This document shows positions 26,716-34,540 of a DNA stretch of 64,000 bases, one piece after another. The DNA is from Desulfosarcinaceae bacterium. GTDB lineage: Bacteria; Desulfobacterota; Desulfobacteria; Desulfobacterales; Desulfosarcinaceae. The notes under the pieces were generated by a model. That model was not told the origin of the DNA. It was given only the letters and a program-made list of their open reading frames with translations, and made no database searches. The translations under genes were made by a program, and so were the position numbers. How positions within the stretch are numbered: position 1 is the first letter of the stretch; each line of letters opens with the position of its first letter. The DNA is taken from positions 62,001 through 126,000 of the forward strand of contig JASJCL010000012.1 of assembly GCA_030066015.1 (NCBI GenBank). Direction: 5' to 3'.

Positions 26716-27405
26716 TCAACTCGTGAGCAAATAGTCAATCATGCGCTTTTTGAAAATGTCGATGTGGCTGACAACAATCTGCTCCAGCTGCTTTAATTTC
26801 CGCGCTTCCAGCGCGGCGATGATCGCCGCGTGTTGGGCCAACACGGAGTCGTAATGGGCGCTTAGGGAAGCGCGGGTGCTGATTTCGTTGCCGTAGGAGA
26901 GAAAAGCCAGACGATCGGTTTCACAGCGAACCCTTTGGAGCCCATTGATGAGGTAGAGGTTTCCCGAACAGGCGGCATAGGCGCTGTGGAAACGGGCATT
27001 GGCTTCCACCAGGGACAATACATCCCGATCCGCGACAGCTCGGGCCACTTCGGCATTGGCCTGCCGCAGGTCATCCGCCGAAGCGCCGATATCGCGCCGC
27101 ACGGCGAGACGGGCCACCCCGAGCTCCAGAATCTCCAGAGCGGCAAAGGCCGCCTTGGTGTTCTGCAGGGTAATGGGTCTTACCACGAATCCTTTGCCCG
27201 GTTGCGCCTCCACTAGAAGATCGGCGGCCAGCTGCAGCAGGGCCTCCCGAACCGGTGTGCGACCGATGCCCAACATCTCCACCAGAGGCCCTTCGGCAAG
27301 CGGTTCGCCCGGTTCAAAGGAGAGGGACGTGATCTTACGGCGCAAAGTGGCGTAGGCGGTCTGGGCCATGGATAGTTTGCCGGAGCGGCTCGGGTTGGAT
27401 GCCAT
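26716..27405 (-). CDS. GntR family regulator with FCD domain (TRAP/5-oxoprolinase cassette)
   Basis: A 229-residue DNA-binding repressor or activator. The N-terminal winged helix (residues about 14-80, AYATLRRKITSLSFEPGEPLAEGPLVEMLGIGRTPVREALLQLAADLLVE) is GntR type, with the TPVREAL recognition helix. Residues about 95-220 form an all-helical FCD ligand domain with the metal-binding Asp/His pattern (ANARFH... ARKLKQLEQIVVSHI). It is the first gene of the cassette, 72 bases ahead of dctP. An AT-rich 8-bp inverted repeat (27451-27471) beside the -10 hexamer is the likely operator, giving autoregulation with induction by the transported acid. Confidence 0.9.
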   Translation of the reverse strand: MASNPSRSGKLSMAQTAYATLRRKITSLSFEPGEPLAEGPLVEMLGIGRTPVREALLQLAADLLVEAQPGKGFVVRPITLQNTKAAFAALEILELGVARLAVRRDIGASADDLRQANAEVARAVADRDVLSLVEANARFHSAYAACSGNLYLINGLQRVRCETDRLAFLSYGNEISTRASLSAHYDSVLAQHAAIIAALEARKLKQLEQIVVSHIDIFKKRMIDYLLTS

Positions 27406-27450
27406 TGAGACTCCATTGATCGGGGGAAGCGGTCACCGATGCATAGAGCA

Positions 27451-27484
27451 ACATATATTCAAGATATATGTCAAGTATATTATA
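27451..27484 (-). promoter_or_regulatory. Promoter and operator of the GntR-TRAP-oxoprolinase cassette
   Basis: Perfect inverted repeat ACATATAT-N5-ATATATGT (27451-27458 and 27464-27471). On the minus strand a perfect TATAAT -10 hexamer (27479-27484) sits just upstream of it, so a bound dimer would cover the start site. The -35 region is poor. The pattern is AT-rich in a GC-rich context, as expected for a repressor site. Confidence 0.5.
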
Positions 27485-27584
27485 TAACCCCCAAATAGAA
27501 CCGCCCCAAATTGTATCTCGAATCAGTGGGGGGGTCGCGGCCAACGGTAGATCATCCCAAAACCGCGATCCGAGACCTGCCAGT

Positions 27585-27986
27585 TTAGGGATGGTTGAGA
27601 AGGGCCGGGGTTTCGGTGTGACGATTCAGGTAGACGGGGCAATCGCTGCAGGCTTCTGATGCGGAGGGTTCACCTTCAGCTTTGACGATATAGCAGGGGC
27701 GGGAGACAGATTCATAGGCGGGGCAGGTGAAGCGTTGTTCACATTGAAAAATGGTCCAGCAGGGGGCCGCCGCAAGAAGATATTGGAAGCATTTCAGCGT
27801 GAAGCCGTGTTCATGGATGAGGGCTTTGATGGCACCTATTCGCCGGATGTCGGCATCCGTGTATAGCCGATTATTGGTCTTGGCCTCTCGCTTGGGCTTG
27901 ATGAAGCCCAGACGCTCATAATCCCGCAATCGCTTCTGGGACAGCCCGACTGCGGATGAGACGGCGTTGATCAGATAGGTCTGCAT
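27585..27986 (-). CDS. MerR-type regulator with two-CW-like cysteine tail
   Basis: A 133-residue protein. Residues 3-72 form a MerR helix-turn-helix (YLINAVSSAVGLSQKRLRDYERLGFIKPKREAKTNNRLYTDADIRRIGAIKALI) with the canonical DYERxGxI and RxYxxxDI patterns. Instead of a dimerising coiled coil with metal loop, residues about 84-120 hold six cysteines in the order PCW, QCEQRFTCPAY, RPCY, ACSDCPVYL. This resembles the two-CW motif (CWE..C....CPAY....CW....C..C.VY) found in Desulfobacterota sensor proteins. The tail may hold a metal, Fe-S cluster or redox switch. AGGAGG lies just upstream. It is divergent from the hydrogenase genes 509 bases away and may control them; that is inference. Confidence 0.82.
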   Translation of the reverse strand: MQTYLINAVSSAVGLSQKRLRDYERLGFIKPKREAKTNNRLYTDADIRRIGAIKALIHEHGFTLKCFQYLLAAAPCWTIFQCEQRFTCPAYESVSRPCYIVKAEGEPSASEACSDCPVYLNRHTETPALLNHP

Positions 27987-28494
27987 ATCCTCCTACCAGG
28001 TTCAAAAACGGATGGCGGGTCAGTATAACCCCCGGTATCGAATCGGTTTTTGGCCCTCATTATACGCAGCCCACTCCCACAGCACAAGCCAAAATGCCGC
28101 TCGCGGCAATGGTCTGGCCGTGCGCCTTCGGTTTTTGCACACGCGGAGCGGCAATTCTTTGTCAGCCACGCCTGGATTGACGCCAAACACAGGGGCGATT
28201 GGCCCTGACGCTAAAAAACTCTTGATGGAATTTAAGGCGGTTGGACACCATACGTCCCTTCACCGGAATACCTGGTACAAATTTTGTTTAGATATCGAGT
28301 GTAACAGAATACGGCGTCCAGCACATTCCGTTTAATACCCAACAATACTATAGGGTTATCGAAACGAACCGGTCCATCCGGGCGCCCGTTTACCGCTTGC
28401 GAAGCGGCCAGCTCTAGACACAGCTGTATTAAAAAGGATACAGGCCTCGACCGGATCGGCCACCACTACAGCGCAGCTACCCAACGGAGGTTTC
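27987..28494. other. Divergent region between MerR regulator and hydrogenase genes
   Basis: These 508 bases separate the divergent regulator and hydrogenase genes and should contain both promoters. On the minus strand a TATACT-type -10 (TTATACT near 28021-28028) lies about 40 bases before the regulator start. On the plus strand no convincing sigma-70 promoter is seen for the hydrogenase. A weak sigma-54-like site is discussed among the rejected items. A frame across 28012-28335 looks non-coding. Confidence 0.45.
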
Positions 28495-29586
28495 ATGGAA
28501 CAGCACCGAATGAACCGAAGATCTTTTCTTAAATACTGCGGCGGCATTGCGGCCACCTTGGGTCTCAGCCAGGCGATGGTGCCCCAAATCGTGCGGGCCC
28601 TCACCACTGACAACCGACCGCCGGTCATTTGGCTCCATTTCGCCGAATGCACCGGCTGCAGCGAGGCCTTCCTGCGGGCAACCGATCCTGGCGTGGCCGA
28701 CATCCTCTTGGATGTCCTCAACGTCACCTACCATGAAACCATCCAGGTCGCCTGTGGCGAAAAAGCGGAGCACAACCGCGATCAAACCGTCGCCGACTAT
28801 GCCGGCGAGTTCATCTGTGTGGTGGAAGGCGCCATTCCCACCGCCAACAACGGTGCCTACGGGATGATCGGCGGCCGCACCATGCTCGACATCGCCCAGA
28901 CCGTCATTCCCCAGGCCAAGCATACCATCGCCCTGGGCACCTGCGCCGCGTATGGTGGTCTGCCGGCGGCGGCCCCCAACCCCACCGGCGCCAAAGGCGT
29001 CAAGGACGCCATCGGCGTCTCCACTATCAATATCACGGGATGCCCGCCCCATCCCATGAACCTGGTCGCCACCATCACCAGCTACCTGCTCAACAACCAG
29101 ATGCCGGCTCTGCGGTCCGACGGCCGCCCCTATTTCTGCCACGGCGACACCATCCATTCGGGCTGCCCCACGCCCCACGGCTGCATGGAAGGATACAATT
29201 GCAAGGGGCCGCGCACCTACAACAACTGCCATCAGCAGGCGTATAACGAAGAATCGTGGTGCATCCAGGTCGAGCATCAATGCATCGGCTGCTCGGAGCC
29301 CGGCTTCTGGGATGCCCATGCACCCTTTTACAATCCCATGTGGGTCCCCATGTTCAGCACCTACCGTCCGACGGCCATACCCCACGAAGATCAGAAAACG
29401 GCGAGCTGCAACCGCTGCCACGGGGGCGGCATCTTCGAGGAGGAGGAGGCCGTTCAGAGCGATCCGCGCCGGTTCCAACAGGCGATGCACCGTGAACATG
29501 AGATCCGCCTGATGACCAACCGCAGCTGCGCCAACTGCCATCCGGAGGCCCCCGGCGGGACCTACGAACAGATCATCGATGATTAA
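28495..29586 (+). CDS. hynB: [NiFe] hydrogenase small subunit with C-terminal diheme c extension
   Basis: A 363-residue exported electron-transfer subunit. The Tat signal NRRSFLKYC is at residues 7-15. Proximal [4Fe-4S] ligands are C52, C55, C150 and C183 (ECTGC, LGTCAAYGG, TGCPPHP). Distal ligands are H221, C224, C230 and C236. Medial ligands are C245, C263 and C266, plus C256 in the WC position where standard enzymes have WP, so a medial [4Fe-4S] rather than [3Fe-4S] is predicted. After CIGCSEPGFWD (263-273), where family members usually end soon, about 90 more residues carry two c-heme motifs, CNRCH (305-309) and CANCH (345-349). The ribosome site GGAGG lies 5 bases upstream. The large subunit follows after 62 bases. 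Confidence 0.93.
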   Translation: MEQHRMNRRSFLKYCGGIAATLGLSQAMVPQIVRALTTDNRPPVIWLHFAECTGCSEAFLRATDPGVADILLDVLNVTYHETIQVACGEKAEHNRDQTVADYAGEFICVVEGAIPTANNGAYGMIGGRTMLDIAQTVIPQAKHTIALGTCAAYGGLPAAAPNPTGAKGVKDAIGVSTINITGCPPHPMNLVATITSYLLNNQMPALRSDGRPYFCHGDTIHSGCPTPHGCMEGYNCKGPRTYNNCHQQAYNEESWCIQVEHQCIGCSEPGFWDAHAPFYNPMWVPMFSTYRPTAIPHEDQKTASCNRCHGGGIFEEEEAVQSDPRRFQQAMHREHEIRLMTNRSCANCHPEAPGGTYEQIIDD

Positions 29587-29648
29587 GACCCACCAGGATG
29601 AACTGCATCGCCGCGGCGATGTCCACTAGACAATTAAGGAGCACATTC

Positions 29649-32258
29649 ATGGCGGAACCCAATATTCTCACCAGCACCTCCCGCGTAGAGGTTCCCGAGG
29701 GCGGCAAGGCCACCTTCAACGTCAGACTATCCGCACGACCGGCTGAGCGCCGCACCATCGTGCGCATCCGGCGGATCAACGGCGACGGCGACGTCAGCCT
29801 GGCTTCCAAATCCCGCTTGCGCTTCACGCGACGCAACTATCGCCGCTGGCAAACCGTCACCCTGCAAGCCGCCCAAGACGGTGACACGGCACCGGGCGAG
29901 GCGCTATTTCGGCTCAGCGGCGAGGATGTTCAGGCCACCGAGATCACGGCGGTGGAGGTGGAGAACGACTTTCCTGTTCCCGAACCGCCCCTCATCGTCA
30001 CCAGCACCAGCAGCGTCCAGGTGCCCGAGGGTGGTTCGGCCAGCTTCAACGTCAAACTCTCCGCCCGCCCGCTTGAGGATACGGCGACGATTGGGATCAC
30101 GCGGATCTCGGGAGATGCCGACATCGCCCTGGCCTCGGCGGGAACGCTCACCTTTAGCGCCAGTGCCTACAACCAGTGGCAGACGGTGACCCTGAAGGCG
30201 GCCGAAGATGGGGATACCACCAACGGCCAGGCCCTCTTCCGGCTGGCGGGCGACCATCTGGCGGCCCTGGACGTGGTTGCCACCGAGATCGACAATGACG
30301 AGGAGCCGCCCGTCTATCAGATTCAGACCGATGTCAGCCGCCTCACGGTCGTCGAGGGGGGTACGGCCTCGTTTCGCGTGCGCCTCAGCGCCGATCCGCG
30401 GAACACCGTGCGTCTCACCGTGGGCCACGCCGGCGGTGATGCCGACATCGCCGTGAGCGCCGGCGGTACCATCTATTTCAACAGCACCAACTGGGACAGC
30501 TATCAACCGGTAACCCTGGCGGCGGCCGAGGATCCCGACGGTGACAACGGGACGGCCCGTTTTGCCCTCGCGGTTGATGGGGCCGAGACCGTTCAGGTCA
30601 CCGCCGTTGAGGTCGACGCCGGCGGTGGCGCGTCGGGTCGGGTGGTCATCGACCCCGTGTCGCGCATCGAAGGCCACCTGCGGGTGGAGGTCTCGGTCAG
30701 CAATGGCGCCGTGGAGAAAGCCTGGTCGAGCGCCACCCTCTTCCGAGGAATCGAACGAATCCTTCAGGGCCGCGATCCCCATGACGCCCCTTTGATCACC
30801 CAGCGGCTGTGCGGCGTCTGCACCTATGTCCATCAATTGTGTTCGGTGCGGGCCATCGAAGATGCCGCCGGCATCGTCATTCCGGAGAACGCCCGGGTTG
30901 TGCGCAATCTCATCCTGGGCGCCCAGTTCATGCACGACCACATCGTCCACTTTTATCATCTCCACGGTCTCGATTGGGCCGACATCACCAAGGCCTTGGC
31001 AGCCGATCCTGCCGCCACTGCCCAGTTGGCGGCGACCATCTCGCCCCAGGCCGATCCCATCGATTTCGCCGCAGTCCAGCACCGGCTGCAGCAGCTGGTG
31101 AATACGGGCAATCTGGGCCCCTTCGCGAACGCCTACTGGGGTCACGCCGACTATCGTCTGACACCGGAGGAGAATCTGCTGGTCACGGCCCACTACCTGA
31201 GCGCCCTGGAAATTCAGGTCACCGCAGCCAAGATGATGGCCATCCTGGGCGGCAAGAATCCACACCCCCAATCGGTCATCGTGGGAGGGGTTACCTGCGG
31301 TGGCGAATTGACGCCCCAGCGGCTGGCCACCTTCAGGGACTATCTCGCCCAAACCCAGCGGTTTATCGAAACCGTCTACCTGCCCGATCTGAAGGCGGTG
31401 GCCGCCAAGTACATGGATTGGACCGCCGTCGGCGGCTTCAGCAATTTTCTGGCCTGCGGTGAGTTCCCCCAGAGCGTCGACGAGTTGGACCTCTTCATGC
31501 CGAGGGGCGTTATCCTCAACGGAGATCTTTTCAACGTACAGCCATTGGATGAGGCTCACATCTCGGAGCACGTGGCCCACTCCTGGTATGCGGGCGACGG
31601 CGAGCTCCATCCGCTGTCGGGCCATACCGAGCCCGCCTTTACGGGACTGGATGTCGACAATCGCTACTCCTGGTTCAAAGCGCCGCGCTACGATGGCGCC
31701 GCCATGGAGGTGGGGTGTCTGGCCCGGGTTCTCGTGGGCTACGGCATGGGGAAGCCCGAATTCGTGGATGCCGTGCAGGCGTTTTTGACCGATACCAACC
31801 TCACCGAAGCGGACCTGCTCTCGACCGTGGGACGCACCGCTGCGAGGGCCATTGAAACGGCCCTTATCGGTAACGCCATGTTCGACTGGTTGGATGAACT
31901 GAACGGCAATTTAGAATCGGGCGACAAGGAGATTTACACGGGCTACGAACTGGGAACCGGTTATGGCCGAGGTCTGCTCGAGGCACCCCGCGGCGCATTG
32001 GGCCATTGGATCGACATGCAAGACAAAACCACCCAGCGCTACCAGATGGTGGTGCCAACCACCTGGAACCTCGGACCGCGCTGCGCCAACCGCATTGCCG
32101 GCCCCATGGAGAAAGCGCTGGTGGGGGTGCCGGTGGTGGATCCGGAAAACCCTGTCGAGGTCCTGCGCGTTATCCACAGCTTCGACCCTTGCGTCGCCTG
32201 CGGTGTGCACGTCATCGACAAGGATCGCAACAAAGCGTATACGGTCAAGGTCATCTGA
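29649..32258 (+). CDS. hynA: [NiFe] hydrogenase large subunit with three N-terminal Calx-beta-like repeats
   Basis: An 869-residue catalytic subunit, about 320 residues longer than usual (about 540). Residues 4-107, 114-217 and 223-323 are three repeats of one beta-sandwich type: V-VPEGG-A-FNV-LSA-P, then GD-D-----S-L-F----Y--WQTVTL-AA-D-DT--G-ALFRL, then -TE--ND. The repeats resemble Calx-beta modules found in secreted and adhesive proteins. From residue 331 (RVVIDPVSRIEGHLRVEV) it is a complete [NiFe] domain: L1 motif RLCGVCTYVH (386-395) and L2 motif DPCVACGVH (846-854) give the four Ni ligands, and a 15-residue C-terminal peptide awaits protease removal. The codon at C851 is TGC, so it is not NiFeSe. 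It has no own signal and should ride out with the Tat-bearing small subunit. Start 29649 has AAGGAG upstream. Confidence 0.93.
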   Translation: MAEPNILTSTSRVEVPEGGKATFNVRLSARPAERRTIVRIRRINGDGDVSLASKSRLRFTRRNYRRWQTVTLQAAQDGDTAPGEALFRLSGEDVQATEITAVEVENDFPVPEPPLIVTSTSSVQVPEGGSASFNVKLSARPLEDTATIGITRISGDADIALASAGTLTFSASAYNQWQTVTLKAAEDGDTTNGQALFRLAGDHLAALDVVATEIDNDEEPPVYQIQTDVSRLTVVEGGTASFRVRLSADPRNTVRLTVGHAGGDADIAVSAGGTIYFNSTNWDSYQPVTLAAAEDPDGDNGTARFALAVDGAETVQVTAVEVDAGGGASGRVVIDPVSRIEGHLRVEVSVSNGAVEKAWSSATLFRGIERILQGRDPHDAPLITQRLCGVCTYVHQLCSVRAIEDAAGIVIPENARVVRNLILGAQFMHDHIVHFYHLHGLDWADITKALAADPAATAQLAATISPQADPIDFAAVQHRLQQLVNTGNLGPFANAYWGHADYRLTPEENLLVTAHYLSALEIQVTAAKMMAILGGKNPHPQSVIVGGVTCGGELTPQRLATFRDYLAQTQRFIETVYLPDLKAVAAKYMDWTAVGGFSNFLACGEFPQSVDELDLFMPRGVILNGDLFNVQPLDEAHISEHVAHSWYAGDGELHPLSGHTEPAFTGLDVDNRYSWFKAPRYDGAAMEVGCLARVLVGYGMGKPEFVDAVQAFLTDTNLTEADLLSTVGRTAARAIETALIGNAMFDWLDELNGNLESGDKEIYTGYELGTGYGRGLLEAPRGALGHWIDMQDKTTQRYQMVVPTTWNLGPRCANRIAGPMEKALVGVPVVDPENPVEVLRVIHSFDPCVACGVHVIDKDRNKAYTVKVI

Positions 32259-32282
32259 CCCAGACCCCGCTGAAAAGTGGAT

Positions 32283-32309
32283 CGGGGGCGCTGTAAATCA
32301 GCGCCCCCG
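32283..32309 (+). terminator. Terminator after hydrogenase large subunit
   Basis: An 11-bp perfect stem (GGGGGCGCTG at 32284-32293 with CAGCGCCCCC at 32299-32308, plus one flanking C-G pair) with a TAAAT loop, then GTTGTATTT. It lies 25 bases after the stop and shows the hydrogenase transcript has only two genes. Confidence 0.7.
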
Positions 32310-32464
32310 TTGTATTTGGGAAGGGCGCCAGGCCCAGCCCGCTTCGGCGTGGACGACAGGACCGTCTTGGTGTGGCGCGCAAGCCGGCCCGATGACGCCG
32401 CAGCTAGCGCTGCGGGACCACCAATGCGTCCGCCGACGGGCATACCACGCCTTGGCGGGCGGAT

Positions 32465-33517
32465 CTATCTGAAGATAAATCCCCTTTTGAGGGGATCCGC
32501 GGGATCGATGAGAAACTCGTGGCGGCCGGTGATAAAGGCCTGACCGGTCACTTCGGGAAGGATGGCCGAATAGGGACCGTAGGTGGTCTCGCCCAAGACG
32601 CGGCCCGTAAAGCGCGTCCCCAGAATGCTGTCGATCACGATGGGCGCGTTCGCATCCAGCTCACCGCGCCGGTGGTGGATGGCCAAACGGCCGGAAACGC
32701 CGGTACCGGTGGGGCTACGGTCCACCTCTCCCTCGGCGAAGATGCAGACATTGGAACTATGGGCCGCTGGGCGTCCGTCTGTGCTATCGTGGGGCGGACC
32801 GACAAAGATGGTGCCGTAGAGAAAGCTTAGCGCCTCCTCGAAGGGGTGGTGGATCTCGCGGGCGGCGATGACGGCCGCTTTGATCGCTTTGCCCGCCGAT
32901 ATGAGGCCGTCCACGTCGCTCGGCGCGGTGGAGAGACCCACCGCGGCAGCATCCACATAGGCATAGAAAGCGCCGCCGTAGGCCAGGTCGTAGGTGACGG
33001 TGCCGTACCCGGGGACCGCGACGGTGGCGTCCAATTCTACAACGAAGCTGGGCACGTTTTCGAAACGCACCGCCACCACGCGTCCGTCCACTGTCCTGGC
33101 ATGGGCCGTGATCAATCCGGCGGGCGTATCGATCTTCAAGGTGGTTTCAGGGTGCTGAAGGGGTACCAAACCGGTTTCAAGGGCCACCGTGGCGACGGCG
33201 ATGATGCCGTGGCCGCACATGCTGCTGTACCCGTCGTTGTGCAAAAAGAGCACACCAAAGTCGGCCTCCGACGTGACCGCTGGCGTGAGGACCCCGCCGT
33301 ACATGTCGGCATGCCCACGAGGCTCCCACATGAGAGCGGTGCGCAGGTGGTCCCAATGGTCCATCATCTCCTGGCGTCGGGCGAGAATGGTATCGCCGCT
33401 AGGCATCGGCCACCCGCCGGTGATAACCCGAAAAGGCTCGCCAGCCGTGTGGAGATCAATGCTGGTAATCTTCTGCCACTCGGCCGGCGCCCGCCAGTCT
33501 CGCATCGGTTTCAGCAC
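32465..33517 (-). CDS. Proline racemase family dehydratase, probable trans-3-hydroxy-L-proline dehydratase
   Basis: A 350-residue cytosolic enzyme. The first catalytic Cys is C101 in SMCGHG, but the second catalytic position is Thr270 in DRSPTGTGVSG, where racemases and 4-hydroxyproline epimerases have Cys. Cys/Thr is the signature of trans-3-hydroxy-L-proline dehydratases (human C14orf149 has C104 and T273). These remove water to give Delta1-pyrroline-2-carboxylate. The adjacent gene encodes an ornithine-cyclodeaminase-family protein of the kind that reduces this product to proline, which supports the call strongly. The start is GTG 33517 with GAGGA upstream. It is the last gene of a GntR-headed operon. 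Confidence 0.85.
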   Translation of the reverse strand: MLKPMRDWRAPAEWQKITSIDLHTAGEPFRVITGGWPMPSGDTILARRQEMMDHWDHLRTALMWEPRGHADMYGGVLTPAVTSEADFGVLFLHNDGYSSMCGHGIIAVATVALETGLVPLQHPETTLKIDTPAGLITAHARTVDGRVVAVRFENVPSFVVELDATVAVPGYGTVTYDLAYGGAFYAYVDAAAVGLSTAPSDVDGLISAGKAIKAAVIAAREIHHPFEEALSFLYGTIFVGPPHDSTDGRPAAHSSNVCIFAEGEVDRSPTGTGVSGRLAIHHRRGELDANAPIVIDSILGTRFTGRVLGETTYGPYSAILPEVTGQAFITGRHEFLIDPADPLKRGFIFR

Positions 33518-33550
33518 GTCGGGATCCTCATCATTGCCTCGCTATGGTGA

Positions 33551-34531
33551 TCAGGCCAGCTTCACCACTTGGCCCAGATCCTGGGCCGCCGCCGCCGCCA
33601 GAACAGCACCGGCCGCCGCAGCGTCCTGAGCTGCGATGCCCACCGATTTGAAGAAGGTGATCTCCTCTGCGTCCTGGCGTCCGGGCTGGCTGCCGTTGAC
33701 GATTTCGCCGATTTCGGCCGAGATGAGGGCCTCAGGCGTCATATCAGAGGCGGCCGCTATGAGATCGCCGGCTTCCGCCATACAGGCCTCGCGCGAATCG
33801 ACAATCACACGGGCCCGCGCGATGGTGCGCGGATCGATCTCCTGCATCTCCGGGGTGAAGGCGCCAATGCCGGTCACATGGGTACCGGGGCGCAGATCGC
33901 GGCCATCGAATAGGGGACTGCGGCTGGTGGTGGCGGCCACGACAATATCGGCCCGCTTCACGGCCGATGCGCCATCGATGACGATATTCAGCGTCGGGGC
34001 ATCGGGCCAGTCGGCCACCTCCTCGGCCAGGTGCTCCGCAGCGGCCAGGTTGATATCCACCACATCCACATGGGTTATCCTCCGCACGGCCATAACAGCC
34101 TGCAACTGGCTGCGGCTTTGAATCCCGGCACCGAAAAGCGCTACCCGATCGGCATCGGCCCGTGCCAGCAGTTCGGTCGCTAGCCCTCCGGCCGCACCGG
34201 TCCGCAGCGCTGTGAGGGTATCGCCCTCGAGCAGGGCTTTGGGCATGCCGGTGTTTGGATCGAGGACCTGAACCAGGGCCGCCACGGTGGGAAGGCCTTG
34301 GCCAGGATTGTCCGCGTATACGGATACCGTCTTAATGGCCAAATCGCGGCTGTCACGCAAATAGGCCGGCATGAGCAGCGTGACGCCTTTTTCAGTATGC
34401 AATCGGGTCCGTAAGGGGACATTGGCGGTCCCGGCAGAGAATTGCCCGAAAGCCGTGGCCATGGCGTCGATCGCTTCCCGCATGGGGAGGGCAGCACGGA
34501 TATCGGCCGCAGTTAGGATGCGCAATTGCAT
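33551..34531 (-). CDS. Ornithine cyclodeaminase/mu-crystallin family, probable pyrroline-2-carboxylate reductase
   Basis: A 326-residue NAD(P)-dependent cytosolic enzyme. The Rossmann region is ADADRVALFGAGIQSRSQLQAVMAVRRI (GxGxxS/G pattern near residues 135-140), and MPAYLRDSRDLAIKTVSVYADNPGQGLPTV fits the family's substrate side. Members include ornithine cyclodeaminase, mu-crystallin ketimine reductase and the bacterial Delta1-pyrroline-2-carboxylate reductases. Pairing with a trans-3-hydroxyproline dehydratase 33 bases downstream points to the reductase, giving L-proline. Ornithine cyclodeaminase cannot be excluded from sequence alone. AAGGAG lies 6 bases before the ATG. It follows the GntR gene by 9 bases. 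Confidence 0.82.
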   Translation of the reverse strand: MQLRILTAADIRAALPMREAIDAMATAFGQFSAGTANVPLRTRLHTEKGVTLLMPAYLRDSRDLAIKTVSVYADNPGQGLPTVAALVQVLDPNTGMPKALLEGDTLTALRTGAAGGLATELLARADADRVALFGAGIQSRSQLQAVMAVRRITHVDVVDINLAAAEHLAEEVADWPDAPTLNIVIDGASAVKRADIVVAATTSRSPLFDGRDLRPGTHVTGIGAFTPEMQEIDPRTIARARVIVDSREACMAEAGDLIAAASDMTPEALISAEIGEIVNGSQPGRQDAEEITFFKSVGIAAQDAAAAGAVLAAAAAQDLGQVVKLA

Positions 34532-34540
34532 GGTTTCTCC

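Noticed and set aside
28273-28287. Sigma-54-like site TGGTAC-N5-TTGT upstream of the hydrogenase
   Set aside because: The -12 element lacks the GC dinucleotide and the -24 element has a mismatch; no sigma-54 activator gene is nearby. Worth only a mapping experiment.
27987-28494. A small gene or RNA in the region between MerR and hydrogenase
   Set aside because: Frames there overlap each other, have no ribosome sites, and show no tRNA or riboswitch pattern.
29904-31625. 573-codon frame antisense to the hydrogenase large subunit
   Set aside because: The sense frame has complete hydrogenase motifs; the antisense protein resembles nothing.
32198-32224. Possible selenocysteine in the L2 motif of the hydrogenase
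   Set aside because: All cysteines there are encoded by TGC; no in-frame TGA is present, so it is not a NiFeSe enzyme.
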